Source of the DNA: WHSW01 sp963851045
GTDB taxonomy: Bacteria > Actinomycetota > Thermoleophilia > Solirubrobacterales > 70-9
Direction of reading: 5' to 3'
DNA length: 64,000 nt
NCBI GenBank assembly: GCA_963851045.1
Contig: CAWKNC010000002.1
Span: forward strand, 124,001-188,000
The notes under the pieces are model-generated. The model did not search any database, was not told the origin of the DNA, and saw only the letters and a program-made list of their open reading frames with translations. This document shows positions 49,256 through 57,311 of this stretch, piece by piece; the first letter of the stretch is position 1; the number at the start of each line of letters is the position of its first letter. Position numbers and translations under genes: made by a program.

Positions 49256-49326
49256 CCGCACCTCCTAGCTTCGGACCCTGTCCCCGAAACCCAGGCAACG
49301 CAGGCGAGTTGCGGGTCGACCGCCTC

Positions 49327-50196
49327 TTAGACCTCGAACTCGCCGCTGATCCCGCCGACGCCGAGCAGACCCGGGCCGATATGGGCGCCGATCACGGGAC
49401 CGATCTCGGAGACGAAGACCGGGTCCTTGCCGAAGATCTGGCGGCATTCGTCGACGAGCTTGCGGGCGGTATCAGGGTCGTGAATGTGCTGCACGACCCA
49501 GCTGGTGGCGCCGGCCTCCTTGCGCTCGTGCGCGAACTCGACCATGCGCTCGAACGCTCGACGACGGGTGCGTACGCGCTCGACTGGGGTGATCTCCTCG
49601 TCGAGCGTGAGGATCGGCTTGATCTGTAGCGCGGAGCCGAGGAAGGCCTGGGCTGCGCCGATCCGCCCACCCTTTCGCAGGTACTCGAGCGTGTCGATCG
49701 CGAACCACATCTTCAGTCCCTCACGAGCGCGCTCCACCAGCTCCATCGTCTCGTTGGCGCTGGCGCCCTTGGCGGCTGCTTTGGCGGCGATCAGCGTCAT
49801 CAGAGCCTGACCCCCGCAGGCCGAGCGGCTGTCCCAGACCTGAATGCGCTCGCCTCCTGCGCCGGATTCGATCAGCTGCTGGCGTGCCTGTAGCGCCGAG
49901 CCGTAGGTTCCTGAGATCCCGGCGGAGATGTGAATCGAGACGACCTCACCGTCGTCGGCCAGCAGCGGCTCGTAGATCTCGACGAAGTCGCCAACCGACG
50001 GCTGGGAGGTGGTCGCGCCGGCCTCGCTGCGCCGCAGGCGCTCGTAGAAGTCGCCGTACTCGGCGGAGCTGATGTCGCTCTCGCGTTTCTGCTCGCCGTC
50101 AAGGGTCACGTAGAGGCTCGCCCGGTGGATCCCGCTCGCGGCGATCAGCTCCTCGGGGAGATAGGCCGTGGTGTCGGTGACGACGGCGGTGCTCAC
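49327..50196 (-). CDS. DegV family fatty-acid-binding protein
   Basis: 289 residues from GTG 50196; an upstream ATG (50223) is an alternative. Seen: VVTDTTAYLPEELIAASGI, TSQPSVGDFVEIYEPLL, IHISAGISGTYGSALQAR and YLRKGGRIGAAQAFLGSALQIKPIL, all standard DegV signatures. DegV proteins bind fatty acids; the related FakB proteins present them to the kinase FakA. No FakA-like gene is visible nearby. Divergent from the epimerase gene (62 bp). Confidence 0.9.
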   Translation of the reverse strand: MSTAVVTDTTAYLPEELIAASGIHRASLYVTLDGEQKRESDISSAEYGDFYERLRRSEAGATTSQPSVGDFVEIYEPLLADDGEVVSIHISAGISGTYGSALQARQQLIESGAGGERIQVWDSRSACGGQALMTLIAAKAAAKGASANETMELVERAREGLKMWFAIDTLEYLRKGGRIGAAQAFLGSALQIKPILTLDEEITPVERVRTRRRAFERMVEFAHERKEAGATSWVVQHIHDPDTARKLVDECRQIFGKDPVFVSEIGPVIGAHIGPGLLGVGGISGEFEV

Positions 50197-50258
50197 CGCA
50201 CGCAGTGTTAGCAGCGATTGCATCCGCGAGGACCCTCGGCATCTACGATCACGCCGCA

Positions 50259-51290
50259 ATGCCGACCACGTTGATTACCGGCGCGACCGGGTTCATCGGC
50301 TCGCATCTGGCTCGCGCGCTCGCCGAGCGCGGGGACAGCCTGCGAGTCCTGACGCGCCGAAACTCCGATCTCTCAGCGCTCGACGGACTCACCTTCGAGC
50401 GTGCAATCGGGAGCGTCACCGACCGACGCGCGGTTCGCAACGCACTGGACGGGGTGGTTCGGGTCTTCCACGTCGCGGGGCGCACATCGCTGCGCACAGC
50501 CGACCGCGAGGCCGTCTTCGACACGAACCTGCGCGGTTCGCGCATCGTCTTCGAGAGCGCGCTGGAGGCAGGGGTCGAGCGCGTGGTCCACACCTCCTCC
50601 GCCGGCGCGATCGGAGTGGCCAAGCCCAAGGGGACGGCCGACGAGACCACCCCGTTTGAGATCGGCCACCTCGGCATCACCTACGTCAATTCCAAGCATG
50701 AGGCTGAGCTCGAGGCGATGCGAGTGGCCGCGAAGGGTCTGGACATAGTGATCGTCAACCCGACCTTCGTGCTCGGCCCCGACGACCCGACGCGAACCTC
50801 GATGGGCCTCGTGCGGCGCTTCTGCCTGGGTCAGATACCCGTGTATGTCGCGGGCGCCCTCAACGTCGTCGACGTGCGCGACGTGGCCGCCGGACACCTG
50901 CTCGCCGACGAGAAGGGCGTGAGCGCCGAGCGCTACATCCTCTCCGGCCGCAACTTCACGCTGGACCGCCTGTTCGCGGACCTGGCCCGCATCAGCGGCA
51001 TCAATCCGCCTGCGGTGAAGCTGCCCCTGTCGATCGCGCTGGCGTCGGCCGACGCAGCCTCACGCGTCGGCCTGCGCCTCGGCTCACCGGGAGAGGTGCT
51101 CTCGGCCTCCCTTTGGTGGACCTATCGCAACACCAAGGCGAAGCGCGAGCTTGGCTTTGCTCCGCGTCCCCATGAGCAGACACTCGAGGACGCGGTCGAG
51201 TGGCAGCTCGCGCAGTTGGGCGGACGACGAGGCGGGATCGCGGGGGGAGCAATCCGCGCCCTCGGCAAGGCCGCGAGGGGGCTCGGCTGA
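50259..51290 (+). CDS. NAD-dependent epimerase/dehydratase (dihydroflavonol reductase/HpnA-like)
   Basis: 343 residues from ATG 50259. Extended SDR: TLITGATGFIGSHLARALAERG at the N-terminus, GRTSLRTADREAVFDTNLRGS, Ser in VVHTSSAGAIG, YVNSKHEAE with Tyr and Lys, NPTFVLGPDDPTRTS and VVDVRDVAAGHLLA. Members of this group reduce or epimerise hydroxylated or polyprenoid-linked substrates, including HpnA in hopanoid clusters. No hopanoid gene is next to it. A small thioredoxin-fold gene overlaps by one base. Confidence 0.85.
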   Translation: MPTTLITGATGFIGSHLARALAERGDSLRVLTRRNSDLSALDGLTFERAIGSVTDRRAVRNALDGVVRVFHVAGRTSLRTADREAVFDTNLRGSRIVFESALEAGVERVVHTSSAGAIGVAKPKGTADETTPFEIGHLGITYVNSKHEAELEAMRVAAKGLDIVIVNPTFVLGPDDPTRTSMGLVRRFCLGQIPVYVAGALNVVDVRDVAAGHLLADEKGVSAERYILSGRNFTLDRLFADLARISGINPPAVKLPLSIALASADAASRVGLRLGSPGEVLSASLWWTYRNTKAKRELGFAPRPHEQTLEDAVEWQLAQLGGRRGGIAGGAIRALGKAARGLG

Positions 51291-51586
51291 TGAGCCAAAC
51301 GCTCAAGCTCGTCCTCTACCGCTGCCCCACGCGCACCAACGTCCTCTGCCCCTGCGGCGCCGTCGAGCGCCGGCTGCGAAAGCTCAAGCTCGAGCACCGC
51401 ACCGAACGGGTGCCCTTTGGGAAGCGCAAGCGCCCCGAGATCGACGAGTTGACGAACCAGCGCCGGGTGCCGGTGTTGGTCGATGGTGACGAGGTCATCG
51501 CGGACTCGAGACGAATCCTGCAATACCTCGACTGGAAGTACGCCACGACGCCTGAGAAGCCGAAAAAGTCCAGAAAGTCGCGTTAG
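51290..51586 (+). CDS. Glutaredoxin/GST N-terminal domain protein
   Basis: 98 residues from ATG 51290, TGATG overlap with the epimerase stop. Thioredoxin fold: LVLYRCPTRTNVLCPCGAVERRLRKLKLEH, then RRVPVLVDGDEVIADSRRILQYLDW, which contains the cis-Pro (VPVL) and the S/E glutathione-binding turn. Cysteines at 13, 21 and 23 do not form a plain CxxC at the usual site. It ends in a lysine-rich tail. Likely a stand-alone redox or thiol-binding domain. Partner unknown. Confidence 0.75.
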   Translation: MSQTLKLVLYRCPTRTNVLCPCGAVERRLRKLKLEHRTERVPFGKRKRPEIDELTNQRRVPVLVDGDEVIADSRRILQYLDWKYATTPEKPKKSRKSR

Positions 51587-51610
51587 GACTTTGCTTTACT
51601 CTTTGAAGCC

Positions 51611-51982
51611 ATGGATACACCAGACGCAGCAGTGACGATCTCGGATGTGGCCGCGGAGAAGATCCGTGGGCTCGTCGAGGCGGGCGCGGCCGACCAAGCA
51701 CTGCGGATTGCCGTTCGCGGCGGTGGCTGCTCCGGCTTCCAGTACGCGTTGGCGCTCGACGCCGTCAAGGCGGACGACAACGTCTTTGAGCACAACGGAG
51801 TCTCGGTGGTCGTCGACAAGGTCAGCATGCAGTTCGTCTTCGGTTCGCAGGTCGATTACGTCGATGGGCTTCAGGGCGCCGGGTTCACGGTGAACAACCC
51901 GAACGTCGTCGCCGCCTGCGGCTGCGGCTCGTCCTTCCAGGTCAAAGAAGACGCGGCCGAGCAGGCCGCGGCCACGGCCTAA
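51611..51982 (+). CDS. erpA: Iron-sulfur cluster assembly/insertion protein, HesB/IscA/ErpA
   Basis: 123 residues. A-type carrier: ISDVAAEKIRGLVEAGAADQALRIAV, the first conserved cysteine in GGGCSGFQYALALD and the final ACGCGSSFQV pair that complete the three-cysteine site. It receives and delivers Fe-S clusters. The C-terminus is 12 residues longer than ErpA of E. coli. It is near the Grx4-BolA genes at 54.1-54.7 kb, which also serve cluster trafficking. Confidence 0.93.
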   Translation: MDTPDAAVTISDVAAEKIRGLVEAGAADQALRIAVRGGGCSGFQYALALDAVKADDNVFEHNGVSVVVDKVSMQFVFGSQVDYVDGLQGAGFTVNNPNVVAACGCGSSFQVKEDAAEQAAATA

Positions 51983-52003
51983 ACGCCCCGGCGCACATCT
52001 GCG

Positions 52004-53881
52004 GTGCCCGTGATCACAGCCTCCGGGCTGGCGAAACACATAGGTGGGCGGACCCTGTTCACCGACGTCTCCTTCAAGCTCGACCGCGGCGAGCGCATGA
52101 CCCTGTCCGGGCGCAACGGGAGCGGCAAGACAACGCTGCTGCGGATGCTCTCCGGCGAGGCCGGAATCGACGCCGGAACGCTCGCGACCGCCAAGGGCGC
52201 CCGGATCGCGCTGCACGATCAGCGCCCGCCCCGCGCCGGCTCCACACTGCGCGACTACGTCACAGGCGGACTCGACTGGATAGCCGCGATCGAGGCGGAC
52301 CTGTCGCGCCTTGAGGGGCTGATGGCCGAGGGCACCACGGACGAACGGACCCTGAACTCATACGCAAACGCCCAGGCTCGCCTCGAGGCGGCCGGCGGCT
52401 ACCGCTGGCGAGACAGCGTCGAGGCGACCCTGCGCGGCCTCGGCTTCGGCGACGAAGAGCTCGATCGTTCGCTCGCCAGCTTCTCTGGAGGCGAGCTCAC
52501 CCGTGCCTCGCTCGCGCGCGTGCTCGCATCGCGCCCCGACCTCCTGCTGCTGGACGAGCCAACGAACCACCTCGATATCGAGTCGCTCGAGTGGCTCGAG
52601 AGCTACCTGACCGGCCTCGACGCTGCGGTGATCCTCGTTGCCCACGACCGCTGGTTTCTCGAGGCTGTCGGTACCTCGGTGCTCGAGCTCGAGGCCGGCC
52701 GCGCCCGGCATTTCAAGGGCCCGTGGCACGCGTGGCGCGCCGAGCAGGCCGCGCGCGAGCTCGCCGCCGGACGCGATATCGCCCGCCGCGAGGCCGAGAT
52801 CGCGCGGATGGAGCGCTTCGTCGAGCGCTTCCGCTACAAGGCGACCAAGGCCCGCCAGGCCCAGTCCAAGCTGAAGGCGATCGACCGCGTCAAGCGCGAC
52901 ATGGCCGAGATCGATCCGCGCGACGAGCGCCGGCTTGCGTTCTCGTTCGGCAACGCCGAGCGCTCGGGCCGAACCGTGCTCGAACTCGAGGACGCGACGC
53001 TGCGCGCCGGCGAGCGCACGTTGATCGCCGACGCCGAGATGTGGCTCGAACGCGGCGAGCACGTCTGCCTGGTCGGCGCCAACGGCTCCGGCAAGACGAC
53101 GCTGGTGGAAACACTCACCGGAAATCGCGAACTTGGCCAGGGCAAGCTTCGCCGCGGCCATAACGTCACGCTTGGCTACCTCTCCCAGCACACCGATATC
53201 GGCGGTGACGCGGACCGCACGCTCCTGTCACACGCTCAACATCAGACGGGGCTCTCGGAGGCGAAGACGCGCGCGCTGCTGGGACGCTTTCTGTTTTCGG
53301 GCGACGACGTTCAGAAGCGACTCGCCGACATCTCGGGCGGCGAGGCGCAGCGGCTGGCGCTCGCCTTGCTCACCCACTCCGACGCCAACCTGCTGATCCT
53401 CGACGAGCCGACCAACCACCTCGATGTCGAGAGCCGCGAGGCGCTGGAGGATGCGCTCACGGGCTTCGGCGGCACCCTCCTGCTGATCTCCCACGATCGG
53501 GCTCTGCTCGAGGCCGTTGGTAGCCGCACGGTGGTGATCGAGGGGGGCGATCTGACAAGCCATCACGGCGGTTGGGCCGAGTACCGCTCGGCGATCGAGA
53601 TCGAACGGGCCGCGTCCGCTCCCGCTGCCAAGGCGAAGAAGATGCCGCGCAAGGCGACCGGCCCGAGCAAGAACCGCAGGGCCGACCTCGCCCGGCTCGA
53701 GCGCGAGGTCGAGTCCGCGGAGCAGGACTTCAAGCGCCTCGAGGACGAGCTCGCCGACCCATCGCACTGGTCAAGCCCCGAGCGCTCGGCGAAGGCAAGC
53801 GCCCGCCACGAGAAGGCGCGGGCAAAGCTCGACGAGCTGATCGCGCGCTGGGAGGCGGCGGCGGAGAAGGTGGAGGGCTAG
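52004..53881 (+). CDS. ABC-F family ATPase
   Basis: 625 residues from GTG 52004 (a second GTG is at 52010). Two ABC domains, no membrane part: first Walker A GRNGSGKTTLLRML near 43-56 and LSGGEL-like signature with LLLDEPTNHLDIESLEWLE; the interdomain linker (about 245-300) with basic helices; second Walker A GANGSGKTTLVETL, signature ISGGEAQRLALALL and LILDEPTNHLDVESREALE. The C-terminus has a coiled coil of Lys/Glu/Ala. ABC-F proteins act on the ribosome, in antibiotic protection or translation quality control. The subtype cannot be told from sequence alone. Confidence 0.93.
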   Translation: MPVITASGLAKHIGGRTLFTDVSFKLDRGERMTLSGRNGSGKTTLLRMLSGEAGIDAGTLATAKGARIALHDQRPPRAGSTLRDYVTGGLDWIAAIEADLSRLEGLMAEGTTDERTLNSYANAQARLEAAGGYRWRDSVEATLRGLGFGDEELDRSLASFSGGELTRASLARVLASRPDLLLLDEPTNHLDIESLEWLESYLTGLDAAVILVAHDRWFLEAVGTSVLELEAGRARHFKGPWHAWRAEQAARELAAGRDIARREAEIARMERFVERFRYKATKARQAQSKLKAIDRVKRDMAEIDPRDERRLAFSFGNAERSGRTVLELEDATLRAGERTLIADAEMWLERGEHVCLVGANGSGKTTLVETLTGNRELGQGKLRRGHNVTLGYLSQHTDIGGDADRTLLSHAQHQTGLSEAKTRALLGRFLFSGDDVQKRLADISGGEAQRLALALLTHSDANLLILDEPTNHLDVESREALEDALTGFGGTLLLISHDRALLEAVGSRTVVIEGGDLTSHHGGWAEYRSAIEIERAASAPAAKAKKMPRKATGPSKNRRADLARLEREVESAEQDFKRLEDELADPSHWSSPERSAKASARHEKARAKLDELIARWEAAAEKVEG

Positions 53882-53904
53882 CCGCTACGCAAAGACGTCG
53901 GCTT

Positions 53905-54085
53905 GCATGGAACCTGGGCCGCTGCCCAGCCTGCGCCGAACGTCGCGGAGTTAGTCCTGTAGGCGGCCTTCAGCGACGTTCGGCGCAGGGCGCGCGACGC
54001 GCAGGCGTTCCATGCGGAGCGTGCCTTTCCAGGCGGCCTACATTCGGGGAGGTTCCGCGGCACCGGAACCGCCCTCGCGTCGTCG
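53905..54085. repeat. Large nested inverted-repeat element
   Basis: An outer 9-bp arm (53905-53913 with 54007-54015) encloses a hairpin CTGGGC/GCCCAG (53914-53929), a 17-bp perfect hairpin (53930-53946 with 53973-53989) and a short GCGCG/CGCGC hairpin. A further stem GGTTCCG/CGGAACC is centred near 54060. The motif AGGCGGCCT occurs at 53961 and again at 54031. No coding region fits in this 220-bp gap between the ABC-F gene and the convergent glutaredoxin. It resembles a REP/BIME-like or miniature element. Confidence 0.65.
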
Positions 54086-54099
54086 CTGTCGCGGACGCG

Positions 54100-54504
54100 C
54101 TAGCCGAGCTGCATGGGCGGGCTCGTCTGTGAGCCGCCCGGCAGGATCCGCTCGGCCTCGGGAGCCTCGAAGCCCTGAGGCTGTTCGACGCCGAGCAGCT
54201 CGCCGAGCTCGCCCGAATCAAGCATCTCCTCGACGATGTCGCAACCGCCGACCAGCTCGCCCTTGACGTAGAGCTGGGGGAAGGTCTGCCAGTCGAAGAG
54301 CTCGGTCGTGACCTCGCGCAGCGGCTGAAGCGCCGGCAGCACGTCGATCGCGCCGTAGTCGACTCCAAGGCCCTCGAGGACGCCGACCACGCGCATCGAG
54401 AAGCCGCACCGAGGCGCCTCGGGCACGCCCTTCATGAAGAGGAGGACGTCGTTGTCCGCAATCGCCTGCTGGACCTGCTGCTTGAGACCTGGATCAGCTG
54501 CCAT
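54100..54504 (-). CDS. grxD: Monothiol glutaredoxin, Grx4/GrxD family
   Basis: 134 residues. The CGFS active site is seen in VPEAPRCGFSMRVVGVLEGLG; cis-Pro and glutathione-site segments follow as TFPQLYVKGELVGGCDIVEEMLDSGELGELLG. The family binds 2Fe-2S clusters as homodimers or with BolA. The C-terminus is about 25 residues longer than in E. coli, Pro/Gly/Glu-rich. It follows bolA by 13 bp, itself coupled to the ferredoxin reductase, giving an Fe-S handling operon. Confidence 0.94.
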   Translation of the reverse strand: MAADPGLKQQVQQAIADNDVLLFMKGVPEAPRCGFSMRVVGVLEGLGVDYGAIDVLPALQPLREVTTELFDWQTFPQLYVKGELVGGCDIVEEMLDSGELGELLGVEQPQGFEAPEAERILPGGSQTSPPMQLG

Positions 54505-54517
54505 GAACCCAGGGTAC

Positions 54518-54745
54518 CTAGGTCGATGTCTGGATAGAAAGCGCGTGAATCGAGCCGTCGTCGAAGCGCGGCTTGACGGCGGCGCGGACGAGGCGGTGCT
54601 GGTCGATTCGCGACAGGCCCTCGAACTGCGACGCGACGACGACGGCGCGCAGGTGGTCGCCCCCGCCCTCGTCGAGTATCTCGACGCTTGCGCCCGGCAG
54701 GGCGGCCTCGATCATCGATCGCAGCTCGGCGAGATCGGCGGCCAT
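54518..54745 (-). CDS. BolA family protein
   Basis: 75 residues. Seen: LRSMIEAALPGASVEILDEGGGDHLRAVVVASQFEGLSRIDQHRLVRAAVKPRF, covering the alpha-beta fold and the conserved His that ligates the Fe-S cluster with Grx4. The start overlaps the reductase stop by 1 base and the monothiol glutaredoxin follows 13 bp later, so the natural partners are co-transcribed. Confidence 0.93.
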   Translation of the reverse strand: MAADLAELRSMIEAALPGASVEILDEGGGDHLRAVVVASQFEGLSRIDQHRLVRAAVKPRFDDGSIHALSIQTST

Positions 54746-56151
54746 CAGGCGGCGTGTCCTGCCTTCGCGGCTTCGACCATCTCGTGGACACGGCAGAACT
54801 TGACCCGGGGCCGGCCGTGGGGCTCGCCCGCGTCAACCTCGGCCGCGTCGATCGCCTGCCAGCCCATGTAGGTCACGTGGTCGCCGCCCCTTTCATCGAG
54901 GAGCTCCGCGATTGGCTGAGCCGCTTCGATCCTGTCGGGAATCCGGCCGGCCTCGAGGTCCTCGAAGATCGTCGCGACGGTCTCCGCAGCGTCCTTTTTA
55001 TTCGTTCCGATCACGCCTGACGGACCGCGCTTGATCCAGCCGACGGCGTAATGGCCGGGGACCTGCTCGCCGGAGTCAGGATCGACGACACGCCCGGATT
55101 CGTTCGGGATCAGCCCGCGCGAGGCGTCAAAGGGGATGCCCTCGAGACCCGTGCCGAGATAGCCGATCGAGCGCAGCACCAGCCCGCACTCGAGTTCCTC
55201 GCGCTCGCCGGTGTCGCGCGCCGAGATCCGGCCGGACTCGTCGGCTACGAGCTCGTTGCGACCGATCACGATCGACTCGACCTTGCCGTCGCCCTTGATC
55301 TCGATCGGGGAGGCGCAGAAGCGCAACACGACCCGCTTGGGCTTTCCCTCGGGCTCGCGGCCCGCGAAGTCGGTGAAGATCTCGACGTTGCGGCGGTTGG
55401 TGGGATCGCAGTCCTCGGAGGTGACGTAGGCGGCGCTGGCGGGGTCGAGGTCCATGTCGGCAGGATCGATGACGATGTCGGCGTCGGTGAGCTCGCCCAG
55501 CTCGCGAACCTCGGGGTTGGTGAAGGCGGCCTGCGCCGGGCCGCGACGCCCGAGGACGACGATCTCCTCGACCCCCGACTCCGCGAGGCGATCGATCGCA
55601 TGATCGGCCGTGTCGGTGGTGTCGAGCTCCGCGCGCGGCAACGCGAGCATCCGGGCGACGTCCGCCGCGACGTTGCCGTTGCCGATCACCACGGCGCGCT
55701 TGGTCGAGAGGTCGAAGTCGTGCTCGGCAAAATCGGGATGGGCGTTGTACCAGGCGACGAACTCGGTGGCCGCATGGGAGCCCGGCAGGTCCTCGCCGGG
55801 TATCCCGAGGCGGCGATCGGTCGCCGTGCCGTAGGCGGAGACGATCACGTGGTAGCGCTCCTCGAGCTCTGAGACCGTGACGTCGCGTCCGATCTCGACG
55901 TTGCCGAAGAACTGAAAGCCCTCACGTGCGGCCGTCTTCTCGTACACGCGGATCACGGACTTTATCTTGGGATGGTCGGGAGCCACACCGGCTCGCACGA
56001 GCCCGAAAGGGGTGGGGAGGCGGTCGAACATGTCGACCTCCACGGCGACGTCCTCGCGCTTCATCAGATGCTCGGCGGCGTAGAAACCAGCCGGCCCGGA
56101 GCCGACGATTGCCACCCGCAGCGGGTTATCAGGCGTTCCGATTGCGCTCAC
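54745..56151 (-). CDS. Ferredoxin/flavodoxin-NADP+ reductase (FprA/adrenodoxin-reductase type)
   Basis: 468 residues from GTG 56151. Adrenodoxin-reductase-like flavoprotein that passes electrons between NADPH and ferredoxin, for P450s or Fe-S enzymes. Seen: AIVGSGPAGFYAAEHL at the FAD site, RLPTPFGLVRAGVAPDHPKIKSV, VVIGNGNVAADVARML at the NADP site, VLGRRGPAQAAFTNPEVREL, and the final GWIKRGPSGVIGTNKKDA. First gene of the fprA-bolA-grxD operon; divergent from a DUF6636 gene 25 bp away. It could serve the P450 at 17.5 kb. Confidence 0.93.
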   Translation of the reverse strand: MSAIGTPDNPLRVAIVGSGPAGFYAAEHLMKREDVAVEVDMFDRLPTPFGLVRAGVAPDHPKIKSVIRVYEKTAAREGFQFFGNVEIGRDVTVSELEERYHVIVSAYGTATDRRLGIPGEDLPGSHAATEFVAWYNAHPDFAEHDFDLSTKRAVVIGNGNVAADVARMLALPRAELDTTDTADHAIDRLAESGVEEIVVLGRRGPAQAAFTNPEVRELGELTDADIVIDPADMDLDPASAAYVTSEDCDPTNRRNVEIFTDFAGREPEGKPKRVVLRFCASPIEIKGDGKVESIVIGRNELVADESGRISARDTGEREELECGLVLRSIGYLGTGLEGIPFDASRGLIPNESGRVVDPDSGEQVPGHYAVGWIKRGPSGVIGTNKKDAAETVATIFEDLEAGRIPDRIEAAQPIAELLDERGGDHVTYMGWQAIDAAEVDAGEPHGRPRVKFCRVHEMVEAAKAGHAA

Positions 56152-56176
56152 TGCGGGAAAGGATAGGGTGGCCCTC

Positions 56177-56596
56177 ATGACTCGCCGCCTCGCGTTCACA
56201 CTTGTTCTCGCCGCCCTCGCTCTCCTCGCCGTCACGGTTCCGGCCCAGGCCGCGAAGTTCAAGTTCTTTCAGTCGCCGAGCGGCAATATCGGCTGCGTGA
56301 TCGCCAAGCAGGGCGTGCGCTGCGACATCCGCGAGCACACCTGGCCGACGCCGCCAAAGCCGGCTTCGTGTGACGTCGATTACGGCGGCGGCGTGCAGGT
56401 CGGGCGCAGCGGAGACGGCAGCTTCGTCTGCGCCGGCGACACCGCGCTCGATTCGTCAGCCGACGTGCTCGGCTACGGCGACCGGATCAAGAAGGGGAAG
56501 TTCCGCTGCGCGAGCAAGAGCAAGGGCATGCGTTGCGTCAATCGCAAGAGCAAGCATGGGTTCTTCCTCTCGCGCACGAGCGTGCGCCTGTTCTGA
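56177..56596 (+). CDS. Secreted DUF6636-like protein
   Basis: 139 residues from ATG 56177 (a GTG at 56168 is possible). Signal peptide about 1-26 (AQA cleavage). The mature part has FFQSPSGNIGCVIAKQGVRCDI, WPTPPKPASCDVDYG, FVCAGDTALD and FRCASKSKGMRCVNRKSKHGFFLSR. Its six cysteines probably form disulfides. The pattern fits the DUF6636 family of exported actinobacterial proteins with unknown function. Transcribed alone. Confidence 0.78.
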   Translation: MTRRLAFTLVLAALALLAVTVPAQAAKFKFFQSPSGNIGCVIAKQGVRCDIREHTWPTPPKPASCDVDYGGGVQVGRSGDGSFVCAGDTALDSSADVLGYGDRIKKGKFRCASKSKGMRCVNRKSKHGFFLSRTSVRLF

Positions 56597-56615
56597 ACGC
56601 CAGCTGCCGGCGGTA

Positions 56616-57311
56616 TTAGAGGAGCGCGGTCCGCGAGGTGGCGGCGCCGTCGAGAGCGTCGAGCGCTCGGCCGACCGACATCGCAACGCAGGTGAAGATC
56701 GGGATGTCGCGCAGCGTGTAAGCGCTCGACTCGGTGCCGCGCAGTTCCTGGACGAGATCGAGGAACTCCCCTGGGTCATCGCACTCGAAGGAGACGACGA
56801 ACTCCTGATCGTCGAGTCCGAACGAGTAGGCGGTGTTGATCGTGATCTCCGGGTAACGGCGCCCGACCTCGATATGTGAGGCCATGATTCGCCGCCGCTC
56901 GTCGAGCGAGAGCCCGTACCACTCACGCTTTTTGTCGAGCGGATAGACGATGCAGTACTTGCGATCCGAGACGCATATCTCCGGGCGCACCTCGGAGTCC
57001 GAGTAAGGAGAGCGCTTGGTCATCGCGAGGTACGAATGCGGGATCGTTGCCCACTTCGCGAGCCCGCTCTGGGCCAGGACGACGTGGAAGGTGTGGATGT
57101 CGTCTAGGTTCGGGCTCTGAGAGAGCAGCATCAGGTCCGCGTCGCCACGAGTGCCCACAAGCGAGTAGGCGCGTAGGCTGCGGTCGAGTGCGTAGTCCTC
57201 GCACGCAGCGAGGAACTCGCGCTTGTCAGCGGCCCTCGCGTCAGGATCGCGGCGCTGCCAGGCAGGGTCGAGCTTGAAGAATGTGAACTTGGCAAACGTG
57301 CGATCCGCCAT
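56616..57311 (-). CDS. hemQ: Coproheme decarboxylase-type chlorite dismutase-family protein
   Basis: 231 residues. Ferredoxin-like fold of the chlorite dismutase superfamily. Seen: FAKFTFFKLDPAWQRRD at the start, VYPLDKKREWYGLSLDERRRIMASHIEVGRRYPEI near 123-157, then SFGLDDQEFVVSFECDDPGEFLDLVQELRGTESSAYTLRDIPIFTC. This pattern matches HemQ/ChdC of actinobacteria, which converts coproheme to heme b. No other heme gene is adjacent. Its start overlaps the divergent gene at 57298 by 14 bp. Confidence 0.88.
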   Translation of the reverse strand: MADRTFAKFTFFKLDPAWQRRDPDARAADKREFLAACEDYALDRSLRAYSLVGTRGDADLMLLSQSPNLDDIHTFHVVLAQSGLAKWATIPHSYLAMTKRSPYSDSEVRPEICVSDRKYCIVYPLDKKREWYGLSLDERRRIMASHIEVGRRYPEITINTAYSFGLDDQEFVVSFECDDPGEFLDLVQELRGTESSAYTLRDIPIFTCVAMSVGRALDALDGAATSRTALL

